Assembly (NCBI GenBank): GCA_002293365.1
Contig: DBDD01000293.1
Location: forward strand, 1 to 11,487
DNA: 11,487 nt
Origin: Christensenella sp. UBA941
Lineage (GTDB): Bacteria > Bacillota > Clostridia > Christensenellales > UBA941
Direction: 5' to 3'
A model generated the notes under the pieces. That model did not search any database. It was not told the DNA's origin and saw only the letters and a program-made list of their open reading frames with translations. Below, piece after piece: positions 5,428 through 11,426 of the stretch. The translations under genes were made by a program, and so were the position numbers. How positions within the stretch are numbered: position 1 is the stretch's first letter; every line of letters starts with the position of its first letter.

Positions 5428-6171
5428 ATGAGCCTATTTACTTTTGCTTATTGTGCTGATTACGATGCAAAAATAGCTAATCTAGCGTCACTCAGTCCGG
5501 AAAAATGGAGTTTTAGTTCTAGCAATGATAATACTATATTGAAGAACTACATCGAGCATACGTTTCTTAAAATCGAAGAAGAAAACAAGATATTTGAAGA
5601 TAATGGTAGGTATGCCCTATTCAACACCGGCTTATATTCAACTTTTTACGAGGCAATATTCGGATATTTTGTGCCGAACAAAAATCCGAATCGCCAAACA
5701 TGGTATTTCGATGGTTTTTACACATCATATCAGCTCGGAATGATGGGTATTGTGGATTATCCACCTCGCGCCAATTATTTCAAAAATCCCGAAGCACTTG
5801 TCTTCGATACGAACTGTGATATCTTTCCGCAATATAAGCACATATTTAATGATCCAGATAATTTTCTCAGAATTCCGGAAAGCATTCGCAATAGCGCTCA
5901 TAAGACCGTCCTATTTGATGGCGCAATTAAAAGAACAAAGCATATGATTGACGCAAACTATAAAACGGCAGTACCGCAGTACTTCAAGGGAAGAATACAG
6001 CTACTAATTCCAATTTGCCTTGTAAACGAGAATAAACCCGATCTAGCTTTGGTCGTAAGCAAAAATGAAGCTGGCAATCAGTATTTTGGGCATACATGCC
6101 TATCCTTAGATATGGCATATAATAATGCTAGACTAATCGCTCGTCCCGATAGCGCATGGCTTTATCCATAA
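5428..6171 (+). CDS. DUF3825 domain-containing protein
   Basis: A 247-residue cytosolic protein with no signal peptide or membrane segment. The C-terminal block LSLDMAYNNARLIARPDSAWL (225-245), the preceding strands RIQLLIPICLV (189-199) and DLALVV (205-210), and the early ALFNTGL (63-69) fit DUF3825, a family of unknown biochemical function. To my knowledge the domain is found alone or joined to RNA- or nucleic-acid-associated modules; that link is from memory and not shown here. The gene is a stand-alone unit with its own strong promoter, RBS and downstream hairpin. It is visibly richer in A+T than its neighbours, with many AAT/ATA/AAA codons, which suggests horizontal transfer. Its function in this locus, perhaps accessory or defensive, is conjecture. 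Confidence 0.75.
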   Translation: MSLFTFAYCADYDAKIANLASLSPEKWSFSSSNDNTILKNYIEHTFLKIEEENKIFEDNGRYALFNTGLYSTFYEAIFGYFVPNKNPNRQTWYFDGFYTSYQLGMMGIVDYPPRANYFKNPEALVFDTNCDIFPQYKHIFNDPDNFLRIPESIRNSAHKTVLFDGAIKRTKHMIDANYKTAVPQYFKGRIQLLIPICLVNENKPDLALVVSKNEAGNQYFGHTCLSLDMAYNNARLIARPDSAWLYP

Positions 6172-6211
6172 TTGTGCATTGACTTTTTCTCTAAAACAGC
6201 ATAAACTAACA

Positions 6212-6247
6212 ATACGGCGTTTGCCGTATATTAAGTTTTGCTTTTTG
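6212..6247 (+). terminator. probable terminator of the DUF3825 gene
   Basis: ATACGGC (6212-6218), loop GTTT, GCCGTAT (6223-6229): a 7-bp stem with a 4-nt loop, about 40 nt after the stop. The following stretch is T-rich but interrupted (TTTTG, then CTTTTTG by 6247). A plausible, moderately strong intrinsic terminator. Confidence 0.55.
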
Positions 6248-6288
6248 ATTATTCATTGATTTCGAATTAAACTTGTTGAGTTCTATTA

Positions 6289-6315
6289 AATACAGGGCGT
6301 TTTACGCCCTGTATT
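6289..6315. terminator. 12-bp hairpin between converging DUF3825 and cwlD genes
   Basis: AATACAGGGCGT (6289-6300) pairs perfectly with ACGCCCTGTATT (6304-6315) around TTT. It lies 25 nt past the cwlD stop. On the minus strand the stem runs into a short ATTTAATAG, so the T-tract is weak, but the stem is strong and well placed for ending cwlD transcripts. It may also catch read-through from the DUF3825 side. Confidence 0.6.
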
Positions 6316-6339
6316 GCATTGTATTGAATTAGTTTCCCC

Positions 6340-7029
6340 CTACCCCGCCCCGTAATACCGCTCTATACCGTTATAAATCGCGTCTGCGAGCAGCTGTTGA
6401 TAGTCCGGGTCGAGTAGAAGCTTTTCCTCGGCTCTGTTGGACATGAAGCCGCATTCGACGATAACGGCGGGCGCTTTAGTGTTGCGCAGCATGAAGAAGT
6501 TCTCCGAATGCACCTCCCGCTTGTTTTTACCGGTATCGCGGCTAAGCTCCATAAGGATAAAGCGCGCAAGCTTCTCGCCTTCCACAGACTTTGGCATGTG
6601 GAAAACTTGGGGGCCGTTTACTCTTGCGTCTCTGAATTTGTTCATATGGATACTTACGACAAGATCTACGCCGTCCTGTTCTATGACGCTCTTGCGAAAG
6701 GCCATATCGCCCGCCTTCGTTTCGCCAAGGGCGTCCTCCGTCTCGCGCGTCATAAGTACGCGCGCGCCGCTTTCGAGCAATCTAGTGCGCAAAAGCCTCG
6801 CGACTTCGAGGTTGATATTCGCTTCCAGCGCGCCGCTGACGCCAACCGCCCCACCGTCAAAGCCGCCGTGCCCGGCGTCGATAACGATCGTCCGGCCATG
6901 CGACGATGAAAACGCCGGCTCAGCGGCCGCGATACGCGGCCGGCCTATGAACGCCGCGGCGGCTAGTACGATCAAGAGCGCTAGAATCGCCGTAGCGAAT
7001 TCGCGCCTGATCCGCCTTACAGATATCAT
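6340..7029 (-). CDS. cwlD: N-acetylmuramoyl-L-alanine amidase, CwlD-like
   Basis: A zinc amidase (Amidase_3) that cleaves the peptide from muramic acid. CwlD homologues act in spores with PdaA to make the cortex muramic-delta-lactam needed for germination. The protein has 229 residues: a basic start and membrane helix or signal anchor at about 11-29, then the catalytic domain from about 46. The zinc and catalytic residues are H54 in DAGHGGFDGG, E69 in LEANINL, H128 in VSIHMN and E192 in VECGFMSN. The segment NGPQVFH is typical of CwlD. The ATG at 7029 is preferred over 7044 because AGGA lies 8 nt upstream of 7029, while 7044 lacks a site. It is the main hint that the host forms endospores; a vegetative amidase is the alternative. 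Upstream lies the AT-rich DnaA-box region. Confidence 0.88.
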   Translation of the reverse strand: MISVRRIRREFATAILALLIVLAAAAFIGRPRIAAAEPAFSSSHGRTIVIDAGHGGFDGGAVGVSGALEANINLEVARLLRTRLLESGARVLMTRETEDALGETKAGDMAFRKSVIEQDGVDLVVSIHMNKFRDARVNGPQVFHMPKSVEGEKLARFILMELSRDTGKNKREVHSENFFMLRNTKAPAVIVECGFMSNRAEEKLLLDPDYQQLLADAIYNGIERYYGAG

Positions 7030-7052
7030 TCGACTATTCCTCATCCAAGTTA

Positions 7053-7114
7053 TTTACAAATGCGCCTTATTTTTTACATGTTTACAAATTATTTACATTT
7101 TATTAATATTTACA
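7053..7114. repeat. AT-rich stretch with five TTTACA repeats
   Basis: TTTACA occurs at 7053, 7073, 7081, 7092 and 7109, all on the plus strand, in a run that is almost free of G and C apart from 7061-7066. The copies are not evenly spaced. This lies in the cwlD upstream region and borders the DnaA-box group at 7130-7200. It could be an unwinding element, a regulator array or simply an AT-rich promoter region. Confidence 0.5.
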
Positions 7115-7129
7115 TCGAAACGCGTCTAA

Positions 7130-7200
7130 TAATCCACACTCTCCACAGGTTTATCCACAGAAATCCGGGCCTCTTTTGCCGTTTAGCCCGTTTTTCCACA
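7130..7200 (+). promoter_or_regulatory. DnaA-box cluster
   Basis: A perfect DnaA box TTATCCACA (7151-7159) is flanked on the same strand by one-mismatch boxes TAATCCACA (7130-7138) and TTTTCCACA (7192-7200), plus a weaker CTCTCCACA (7139-7147). The three better boxes are 21 and 41 bp apart, close to two and four helical turns. A small GC block (CGCG at 7121) separates them from the AT-rich run to the left. This resembles an origin or DnaA regulatory/titration site. No dnaA, dnaN or rpmH gene is in the window, so it is not called oriC. Confidence 0.5.
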
Positions 7201-7290
7201 TCGCGAACCGCGCGATTTGCACAAGCGGCGAGCTGGAAAAGCCTAAAAAATGGATTATTAATTCACGCTTCCTTTTTATGTATTTGCGTC

Positions 7291-7695
7291 TTATCTTTTC
7301 TGAATACGCGTGAAAAGCATGCCCGCAAGCAGGCCGATCAGCGCGCCCATCATCAAGTCCCATATCAGCGAAACGGTGAAGACGAACCGTCCATCCAATA
7401 GGGAAAAGAGCACTATACCCATCAGTATGAACAGTACGCCCGAAAGCACCGCCCTAAGAACCTTGCGCCCCTCTTTGCGCGTTGCAAAAAACGCGGCGAG
7501 CAGAATACCCAAAACCTTGATACTCTGATTTACGAAGGGTATAGCTCCTTCCTTCGTTATACCCATCTTCATAGCGAGCGCAAAAAGCAGAATCAGCGCA
7601 ATAGTAAGGATTGTCGCAACGGCGACGGCCTTCCAGACGGGGCCGAGCACCGCTTTGAAGCTTTCCGTTTGACGCGCAGACCGCATGTTTTTCAT
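7291..7695 (-). CDS. TIGR04086/YrzE-family membrane protein
   Basis: A 134-residue integral membrane protein with four predicted helices (about 20-44, 56-72, 80-101 and 106-128) and a short basic C-terminus. The charged loop ATRKEGRKVLRAVLSG between helices 2 and 3, followed by the glycine-rich last helix (MMGALIGLLAGML), fits the TIGR04086 family of Firmicutes, whose function is unknown. The start at 7695 is chosen from GGGAGG 10 nt upstream; the frame extends 6 codons further, to 7713, without a better site. The gene lies between cwlD (same strand, 261 bp away) and the divergent rny. No clear promoter is seen; the 108 bases upstream to the rny -35 box hold only short GC-rich dyads. Confidence 0.7.
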   Translation of the reverse strand: MKNMRSARQTESFKAVLGPVWKAVAVATILTIALILLFALAMKMGITKEGAIPFVNQSIKVLGILLAAFFATRKEGRKVLRAVLSGVLFILMGIVLFSLLDGRFVFTVSLIWDLMMGALIGLLAGMLFTRIQKR

Positions 7696-7803
7696 TATCA
7701 CCGCACCTCCCAAGCTTTAGGGGCCGACTATGGGCGGCCTCCCGCTCTACCAGATTATGCGGGATTTTGCCCCAATAGTAGCGCCGAAGGAACGGTTTTT
7801 TGC

Positions 7804-7832
7804 TTGACATTCCTTATAAAATAAATTAGAAT
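7804..7832 (+). promoter_or_regulatory. consensus sigma-A promoter of rny
   Basis: TTGACA (7804-7809), 17-nt spacer, TAGAAT (7827-7832): only one mismatch to the consensus. The start of transcription near 7839 leaves a leader of about 100 nt, long enough to hold the hairpin at 7878-7904. Confidence 0.85.
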
Positions 7833-7877
7833 CGAGCATGACGAGTTAGGTGCGAAATTATAAAGTTACAAAATTAC

Positions 7878-7908
7878 GCGCGGCCCGGGAGTCTCTGGCC
7901 GTGCTTTT
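7878..7908 (+). terminator. leader hairpin before rny, possible attenuator
   Basis: GCGCGGCC (7878-7885) pairs with GGCCGTGC (7897-7904), 8 bp with one G-U pair, around an 11-nt loop, and is followed by TTTT (7905-7908). It lies between the rny promoter and its ribosome binding site. The T-tract is short, so partial termination or an RNase Y self-processing site are both possible. Confidence 0.4.
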
Positions 7909-7928
7909 GTCAAAAGGAAGAGGGGTCG

Positions 7929-7946
7929 ATGTTGGGCAGTGACTGA
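7929..7946 (+). CDS. possible 5-codon leader ORF overlapping the rny start
   Basis: ATG TTG GGC AGT GAC TGA, with AAGGA 10 nt upstream of its ATG. It ends 5 nt inside rny (GTG at 7939), whose own Shine-Dalgarno distance is poor (AGGGG 13 nt away). Coupled translation through this micro-ORF is possible; a chance occurrence is equally likely. Confidence 0.2.
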   Translation: MLGSD

Positions 7947-9480
7947 TTTGCTATGGATTATTGTCGCCGTCGCGATGCTGGCGCTCGGCGGCATTGTTGG
8001 TTATATATACAGACGGAATATCGCGGAAGCGAAAGTGGCAAAGGCTGAAGAAGCGGTAAAAAAACTACTGGACGAGGCGCAAAAACGCGCCGAGGCGCTT
8101 AAAAAGGAAACGGTGCTCGAAGCAAAGGAAGAAGTACTCAAGATTCGGGCCGAAGTAGAAAAAGAAACGCGCGACCGGCGTTCGGAGCTGCAAAGGCTCG
8201 AACGCAGGCTCTTGCAAAGAGAAGAATCGCTCGATAAAAAGATGGACAGCCTCGAAGCGCGCGAAGAGGCGTATACCAAAAAGCAGCACGAACTCGACCG
8301 CACCGAAGAAGCAATATCCCAGCTCCACAAGAAGCAGCTTGAAGAGCTCGAACGCATTTCCGGCATGTCCGTAGACGAAGCCAAGGCGATTCTTATGGCC
8401 AACGCGGAACAGGAAACGCGGCACGAGGTCGCCGTTCTTGTGCGCGATTTAGAAGCAAAGGCCAAGGAAGAGGCCGACAAGCGCGCCCGCAATATCGTCG
8501 GGCTCGCGATTCAGCGCTGCGCCGCGGATCATGTCGCCGAGACGACCGTTTCCGTTGTACCGCTGCCCAACGACGAAATGAAGGGCCGGATTATTGGTCG
8601 CGAGGGGCGCAACATCCGAGCGCTTGAAACGGCGACGGGTATCGATTTAATTATCGACGATACGCCTGAAGCCGTCATACTTTCGGGCTTCGACCCGGTT
8701 CGCCGCGAGGTTGCGCGGTTGGCGCTCGAAAAGCTTATCCTCGACGGGCGCATCCATCCCGCGCGTATCGAAGAGCTCGTCGAAAAAGCGCGCAAGGAAG
8801 TCGAAACCCAAATCCGCGAGGCGGGCGAGCAGGCCGTATTCGCCACGGGCATCCACGGGTTGCACCACGAGCTCGTACGCCTGATAGGCCGGCTGCGCTT
8901 CCGTACGAGCTATGGCCAAAACGTGTATAAACATTCAATAGAGGTCGCGCATCTCGCGGGCATGATGGCGGCGGAAATCGGCGCAAACGTCGCTTTAGCA
9001 AAGCGCGCGGGGTTACTGCACGATATCGGCAAGGCGATAGACCACGAGGTCGAAGGGCCTCACGTTCAAATCGGGGCGGACTTGGCGAAGAAATACCGCG
9101 AGAACGCCCAGGTTATCCACGCGATACAGGCGCATCACAACGATATCGAGCCGCAGACGATCGAGGCGATACTCGTACAGGCGGCGGACGCCATATCGGC
9201 GGCGAGGCCCGGAGCGCGGCGCGAAACGCTGGAAAACTATATCAAGCGCCTCGAAAAGCTTGAAGAGATCGCCAATTCGTTCTCCGGCGTCGAAAAGTCC
9301 TTCGCGATTCAAGCCGGGCGCGAGGTGCGCATAATCGTCAAGCCCGAGGATATCTCCGACGCGGGGACGGTGCTCGTAGCGAAGGAAATAGTCAAGCGCA
9401 TCGAGAACGAGCTCGACTATCCGGGGCAGATAAAGGTGAATGTTATCAGAGAGACTAGGTCTGTGGAGTACGCGAAGTAA
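7939..9480 (+). CDS. rny: ribonuclease Y
   Basis: The membrane-anchored endoribonuclease that initiates mRNA decay in many Firmicutes. It has 513 residues, the normal length. A transmembrane helix lies at about 4-22 and a long charged coiled coil at about 28-190. The KH RNA-binding domain is around 205-270 with GRIIGREGRNIRA at 216-228. The HD domain is around 330-425, with the metal-binding H361-D362 in LLHDIGKAID and downstream AHHNDIEPQT. The conserved C-terminus has GQIKVNVIRE. The start is GTG at 7939, because no other start codon precedes the membrane helix in this frame. The nearest purine-rich site (AGGGG, 7921-7925) is 13 nt away, rather far. The gene is monocistronic, with its own consensus promoter, a structured leader and a very strong terminator at 9489-9531. 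Confidence 0.96.
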   Translation: MTDLLWIIVAVAMLALGGIVGYIYRRNIAEAKVAKAEEAVKKLLDEAQKRAEALKKETVLEAKEEVLKIRAEVEKETRDRRSELQRLERRLLQREESLDKKMDSLEAREEAYTKKQHELDRTEEAISQLHKKQLEELERISGMSVDEAKAILMANAEQETRHEVAVLVRDLEAKAKEEADKRARNIVGLAIQRCAADHVAETTVSVVPLPNDEMKGRIIGREGRNIRALETATGIDLIIDDTPEAVILSGFDPVRREVARLALEKLILDGRIHPARIEELVEKARKEVETQIREAGEQAVFATGIHGLHHELVRLIGRLRFRTSYGQNVYKHSIEVAHLAGMMAAEIGANVALAKRAGLLHDIGKAIDHEVEGPHVQIGADLAKKYRENAQVIHAIQAHHNDIEPQTIEAILVQAADAISAARPGARRETLENYIKRLEKLEEIANSFSGVEKSFAIQAGREVRIIVKPEDISDAGTVLVAKEIVKRIENELDYPGQIKVNVIRETRSVEYAK

Positions 9481-9488
9481 AATATATG

Positions 9489-9531
9489 AATGGTGTTTTA
9501 AGGCGCTAGCGCCTTAAAACACCATTTTTTT
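9489..9531. terminator. strong bidirectional terminator (38-bp perfect palindrome)
   Basis: The palindrome 9489-9526 is exact over 19 bp on each side of 9507/9508, with AAGGCGC at the core and ATGGTGTTTT outside. It is followed on the plus strand by seven T (9525-9531). On the minus strand the stem leads into CATATATTTT. It lies 8 nt after the rny stop and touches the stop codon (9530-9532) of the converging gene, so it should end both transcripts. Confidence 0.92.
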
Positions 9532-10141
9532 ATCTCTCCGCCCCTATCCCCTCAATAAACTCGATTATCTCCGGCATAGAAGCCCCATTAAGCACAAGTT
9601 CGCTCAATTCCGCCCGCGCGACTGCGGGTATCGGCACGCCGCTGTCCTCCTCTATCCAGCCGACGAACTCATAGAAGACCATCGCCTCCCCTTCGAGGAT
9701 AGAGAGCTCCTCAAAAGCGAAGCCCCCTTCCCTGGCCGTCAGGCGAAGCTCGCCTCCCGAGACTTCGTACGTAAACGCCGCGTCCACGCCGCCTCCCGAG
9801 ATCATAATCTGGCCGCCTGACGCGGAGTAGCGCGCCAGGCGTCTATTCCCGGTAAACGCGTGGAAGCTATCCGCCGTCCCGTCTTCAAAAAATGCTATTA
9901 CATACCCATAGCGCTCTTCGATCCATCTCCCCAAAAGCAAGCGATCAACCGAAACGTCTTCCAAGGCGGCGGGCGCGGCTTGTTCGTCCTTCTCCCTGTC
10001 CAGGAAGATGATCACGAACATCGCCGCTATAGCGGCAAAAACGAGCGCGCACAGTACAAGCAGCACCTTTATCAGCGGCGCTAATCTGGCTTTTGGAGCG
10101 TTCGCTTTAATGTTTGCTTTGCCGCGAACTCTATTCGGCAT
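9530..10141 (-). CDS. membrane-anchored hypothetical protein with lipocalin-like extracytoplasmic domain
   Basis: I do not recognise a named family. The 203 residues comprise a basic cytoplasmic N-terminus (1-23), one transmembrane helix (about 24-47), a short acidic linker, a beta-rich domain (about 70-148) and a helical acidic tail (155-203). The domain opens with GRWIEERYGYVIAFFEDGTADSF, the pattern (G-x-W ... F-x-x-D-G-T) found in lipocalin-like and DUF5640-type small-barrel domains of secreted proteins. The start at 10141 has GGAGGG 5 nt upstream. The gene is divergent from the lipoprotein gene and convergent with rny. The predicted topology is N-in/C-out, and function is unknown. Gene reality is supported by consistent composition, RBS and flanking signals. 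Confidence 0.7.
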   Translation of the reverse strand: MPNRVRGKANIKANAPKARLAPLIKVLLVLCALVFAAIAAMFVIIFLDREKDEQAAPAALEDVSVDRLLLGRWIEERYGYVIAFFEDGTADSFHAFTGNRRLARYSASGGQIMISGGGVDAAFTYEVSGGELRLTAREGGFAFEELSILEGEAMVFYEFVGWIEEDSGVPIPAVARAELSELVLNGASMPEIIEFIEGIGAER

Positions 10142-10172
10142 GCCCGCCCTCCGAAACCAAGCAGTGTTCCGT

Positions 10173-10200
10173 AATATATTTTAGTATACTATCTTTCCAA
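10173..10200 (-). promoter_or_regulatory. possible promoter of the membrane-anchored hypothetical gene
   Basis: On the minus strand TTGGAA (10200-10195), a 16-nt spacer and TATATT (10178-10173), about 32 nt before the ATG at 10141. A second -10-like TATACT (10188-10183) lies in the spacer, so the exact element is uncertain. Confidence 0.4.
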
Positions 10201-10204
10201 CGTT

Positions 10205-10233
10205 TTGACATCACAAACTGTTTGCGCTACAAT
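10205..10233 (+). promoter_or_regulatory. consensus sigma-A promoter of the lipoprotein gene
   Basis: TTGACA (10205-10210), 17-nt spacer, TACAAT (10228-10233), one mismatch to consensus. The leader is about 57 nt and includes AGGAGAGG (10273-10280) and a closer TAGGA (10284-10288) 8 nt before the ATG at 10297. Confidence 0.85.
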
Positions 10234-10296
10234 AAAAAAGGTTATATTTGTCCACAATTTAGTATTAGGGTCAGGAGAGGATTTAGGATAATAACC

Positions 10297-11400
10297 ATGC
10301 GTCTCATCGCCTTACTGCTGTGCGTGCTGTTGCTTTTCGGCTGCGCGCCTGTCGATACATCATCGGAGACCCCCGCACCCCTTCTCGCGCCGTCAACAGC
10401 GCCAAACCAGACGGCCGATCTCATTATGCCTCCGAGCCCCACGAGCGCCGAGCCTGCGGACGAGCCCCTAAGCGTATTCGACCCGTCCGAATATCTTTTA
10501 GGCTATATCGGCAGCTCAAACACCTTCGACGGCAGAATCTCGGGACACGCGTTCTTGCGAAACGCCGAGGGCACGGGCTACCCAGCTAGGCTCTATGAAG
10601 CAAACGCTGTGGAAGACGCGATCGCCGACGGCTGCGCCGGCGTGATGGTTTCAGAAAATGTCGCCAAAACGGAAATACCCAAGCTCGTTGCGGCGGGCTG
10701 CAAGGTCGTCGCCCAAGGCGACGCGCCGGGGGCGGACATAAGCCTATATACCGACGCGGCCGACTACTCCGCCGAAGCCGCCCGCGCCATGGGCGAAGAG
10801 CTCATCGCGCGAAACCTTCGCGGAGGCGTCCTGGTAATGGCGCAAGCGGCGGATCAAGCCGCCGAAGCCTTTGCGGACAGCTTTTCCGAGCGCTATCCGC
10901 AGTATTCGGTGCATGTACAGGCCGTTCCGCTTTCCGAGGCGGAGCGCGCCGAGATGATCCCAGAGCTAGCGGGCGTCTATTGCATGATACCCGACGCAGC
11001 GTCGACATGGGTTACAACGAAGGACGCGGTCGCCAAGGAGCTTACGCCCTCCCCTACGCCCAGGACTAGTACGCCCCGGCCCTCCCCTACGCCCGAGGGC
11101 GCGGAGCCAACGCCGGTTCCGACGCTCGCGCCGCATGTGGCCGCCGGCAATATCGTCATAATCGCGACGGACTATACGGCTCAAAACCTTGAGCTGCTCG
11201 CGGACGACGATATCTTCGCCATCGCCGCGCGCCCCTACTTCGACGCCGCCGCGCAAGGCATGCTGCTGCTTGACAGGCTTTTACGCGGCGTACAGGCCGC
11301 GGAAAGGCTGCGCCTGAACGTACCGATTATAAAAAAGGCAAATATCTCCAAGTATCAAAGTATTGTCGACGAAGCCCTCGCGTGGATGGGCGGGGAGTAG
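10297..11400 (+). CDS. lipoprotein with periplasmic-binding-protein-like fold and internal Pro/Thr-rich insertion
   Basis: A 367-residue secreted lipoprotein. The signal peptide ends in lipobox LFGC, so Cys16 is the lipidated residue. A Pro/Thr/Ser-rich tether covers about 20-57. From 67 the sequence follows the Peripla_BP_4-type sugar-binding fold: GYIGSSNTFDGRISGHAFL, then EDAIADGCAGVMVSENV, IPKLVAAGCKVVAQGD, YSAEAARAMGEELI, GGVLVMAQ and AGVYCMI. A 31-residue segment of Pro/Thr/Ser repeats (249-279) then interrupts the fold, before it resumes with NIVIIATDYTAQNLELL and the closing helices. No transporter genes accompany it, so it may sense or scavenge rather than feed an ABC importer. The ATG at 10297 is chosen because the signal peptide starts there; the frame stays open upstream to 10114 across the promoter. 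The fold assignment is moderate and the ligand unknown. Confidence 0.8.
   Translation: MRLIALLLCVLLLFGCAPVDTSSETPAPLLAPSTAPNQTADLIMPPSPTSAEPADEPLSVFDPSEYLLGYIGSSNTFDGRISGHAFLRNAEGTGYPARLYEANAVEDAIADGCAGVMVSENVAKTEIPKLVAAGCKVVAQGDAPGADISLYTDAADYSAEAARAMGEELIARNLRGGVLVMAQAADQAAEAFADSFSERYPQYSVHVQAVPLSEAERAEMIPELAGVYCMIPDAASTWVTTKDAVAKELTPSPTPRTSTPRPSPTPEGAEPTPVPTLAPHVAAGNIVIIATDYTAQNLELLADDDIFAIAARPYFDAAAQGMLLLDRLLRGVQAAERLRLNVPIIKKANISKYQSIVDEALAWMGGE
11046..11094 (+). repeat. 16-bp direct repeat encoding the Pro/Thr linker
   Basis: GCCCTCCCCTACGCCC occurs at 11046-11061 and again at 11079-11094, 33 bp (11 codons) apart and in frame. It encodes the two SPTP-type units of the insertion in the lipoprotein. 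It points to linker growth by tandem duplication or slippage. Confidence 0.75.
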
Positions 11401-11426
11401 CTAGGGTCAGGGGAATCGAACCCTAG
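11401..11426. repeat. 7-bp inverted repeat directly after the lipoprotein stop
   Basis: CTAGGGT (11401-11407) and ACCCTAG (11420-11426) pair around a 12-nt loop. No T-tract follows, so it is not a convincing terminator. On the minus strand the region reads GGGTTCGATTCCCC, like a tRNA T-arm, but no other tRNA element was found. The remaining bases to 11487 show no gene or known motif. Confidence 0.4.

Noticed and set aside
6437..7129. 230-codon open frame on the plus strand opposite cwlD
   Set aside because: It is antisense to a clear amidase with all zinc residues; the translation is rich in Ser/Arg and matches nothing known.
7130..7200. Definite chromosomal origin (oriC)
   Set aside because: There are no dnaA/dnaN/rpmH neighbours, and no strand switch of genes at this point; reported as a DnaA-box cluster instead.
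8001..8492. 163-codon minus-strand frame opposite rny
   Set aside because: A Ser/Arg/Phe-rich mirror of the coiled-coil codons, with no independent start signals.
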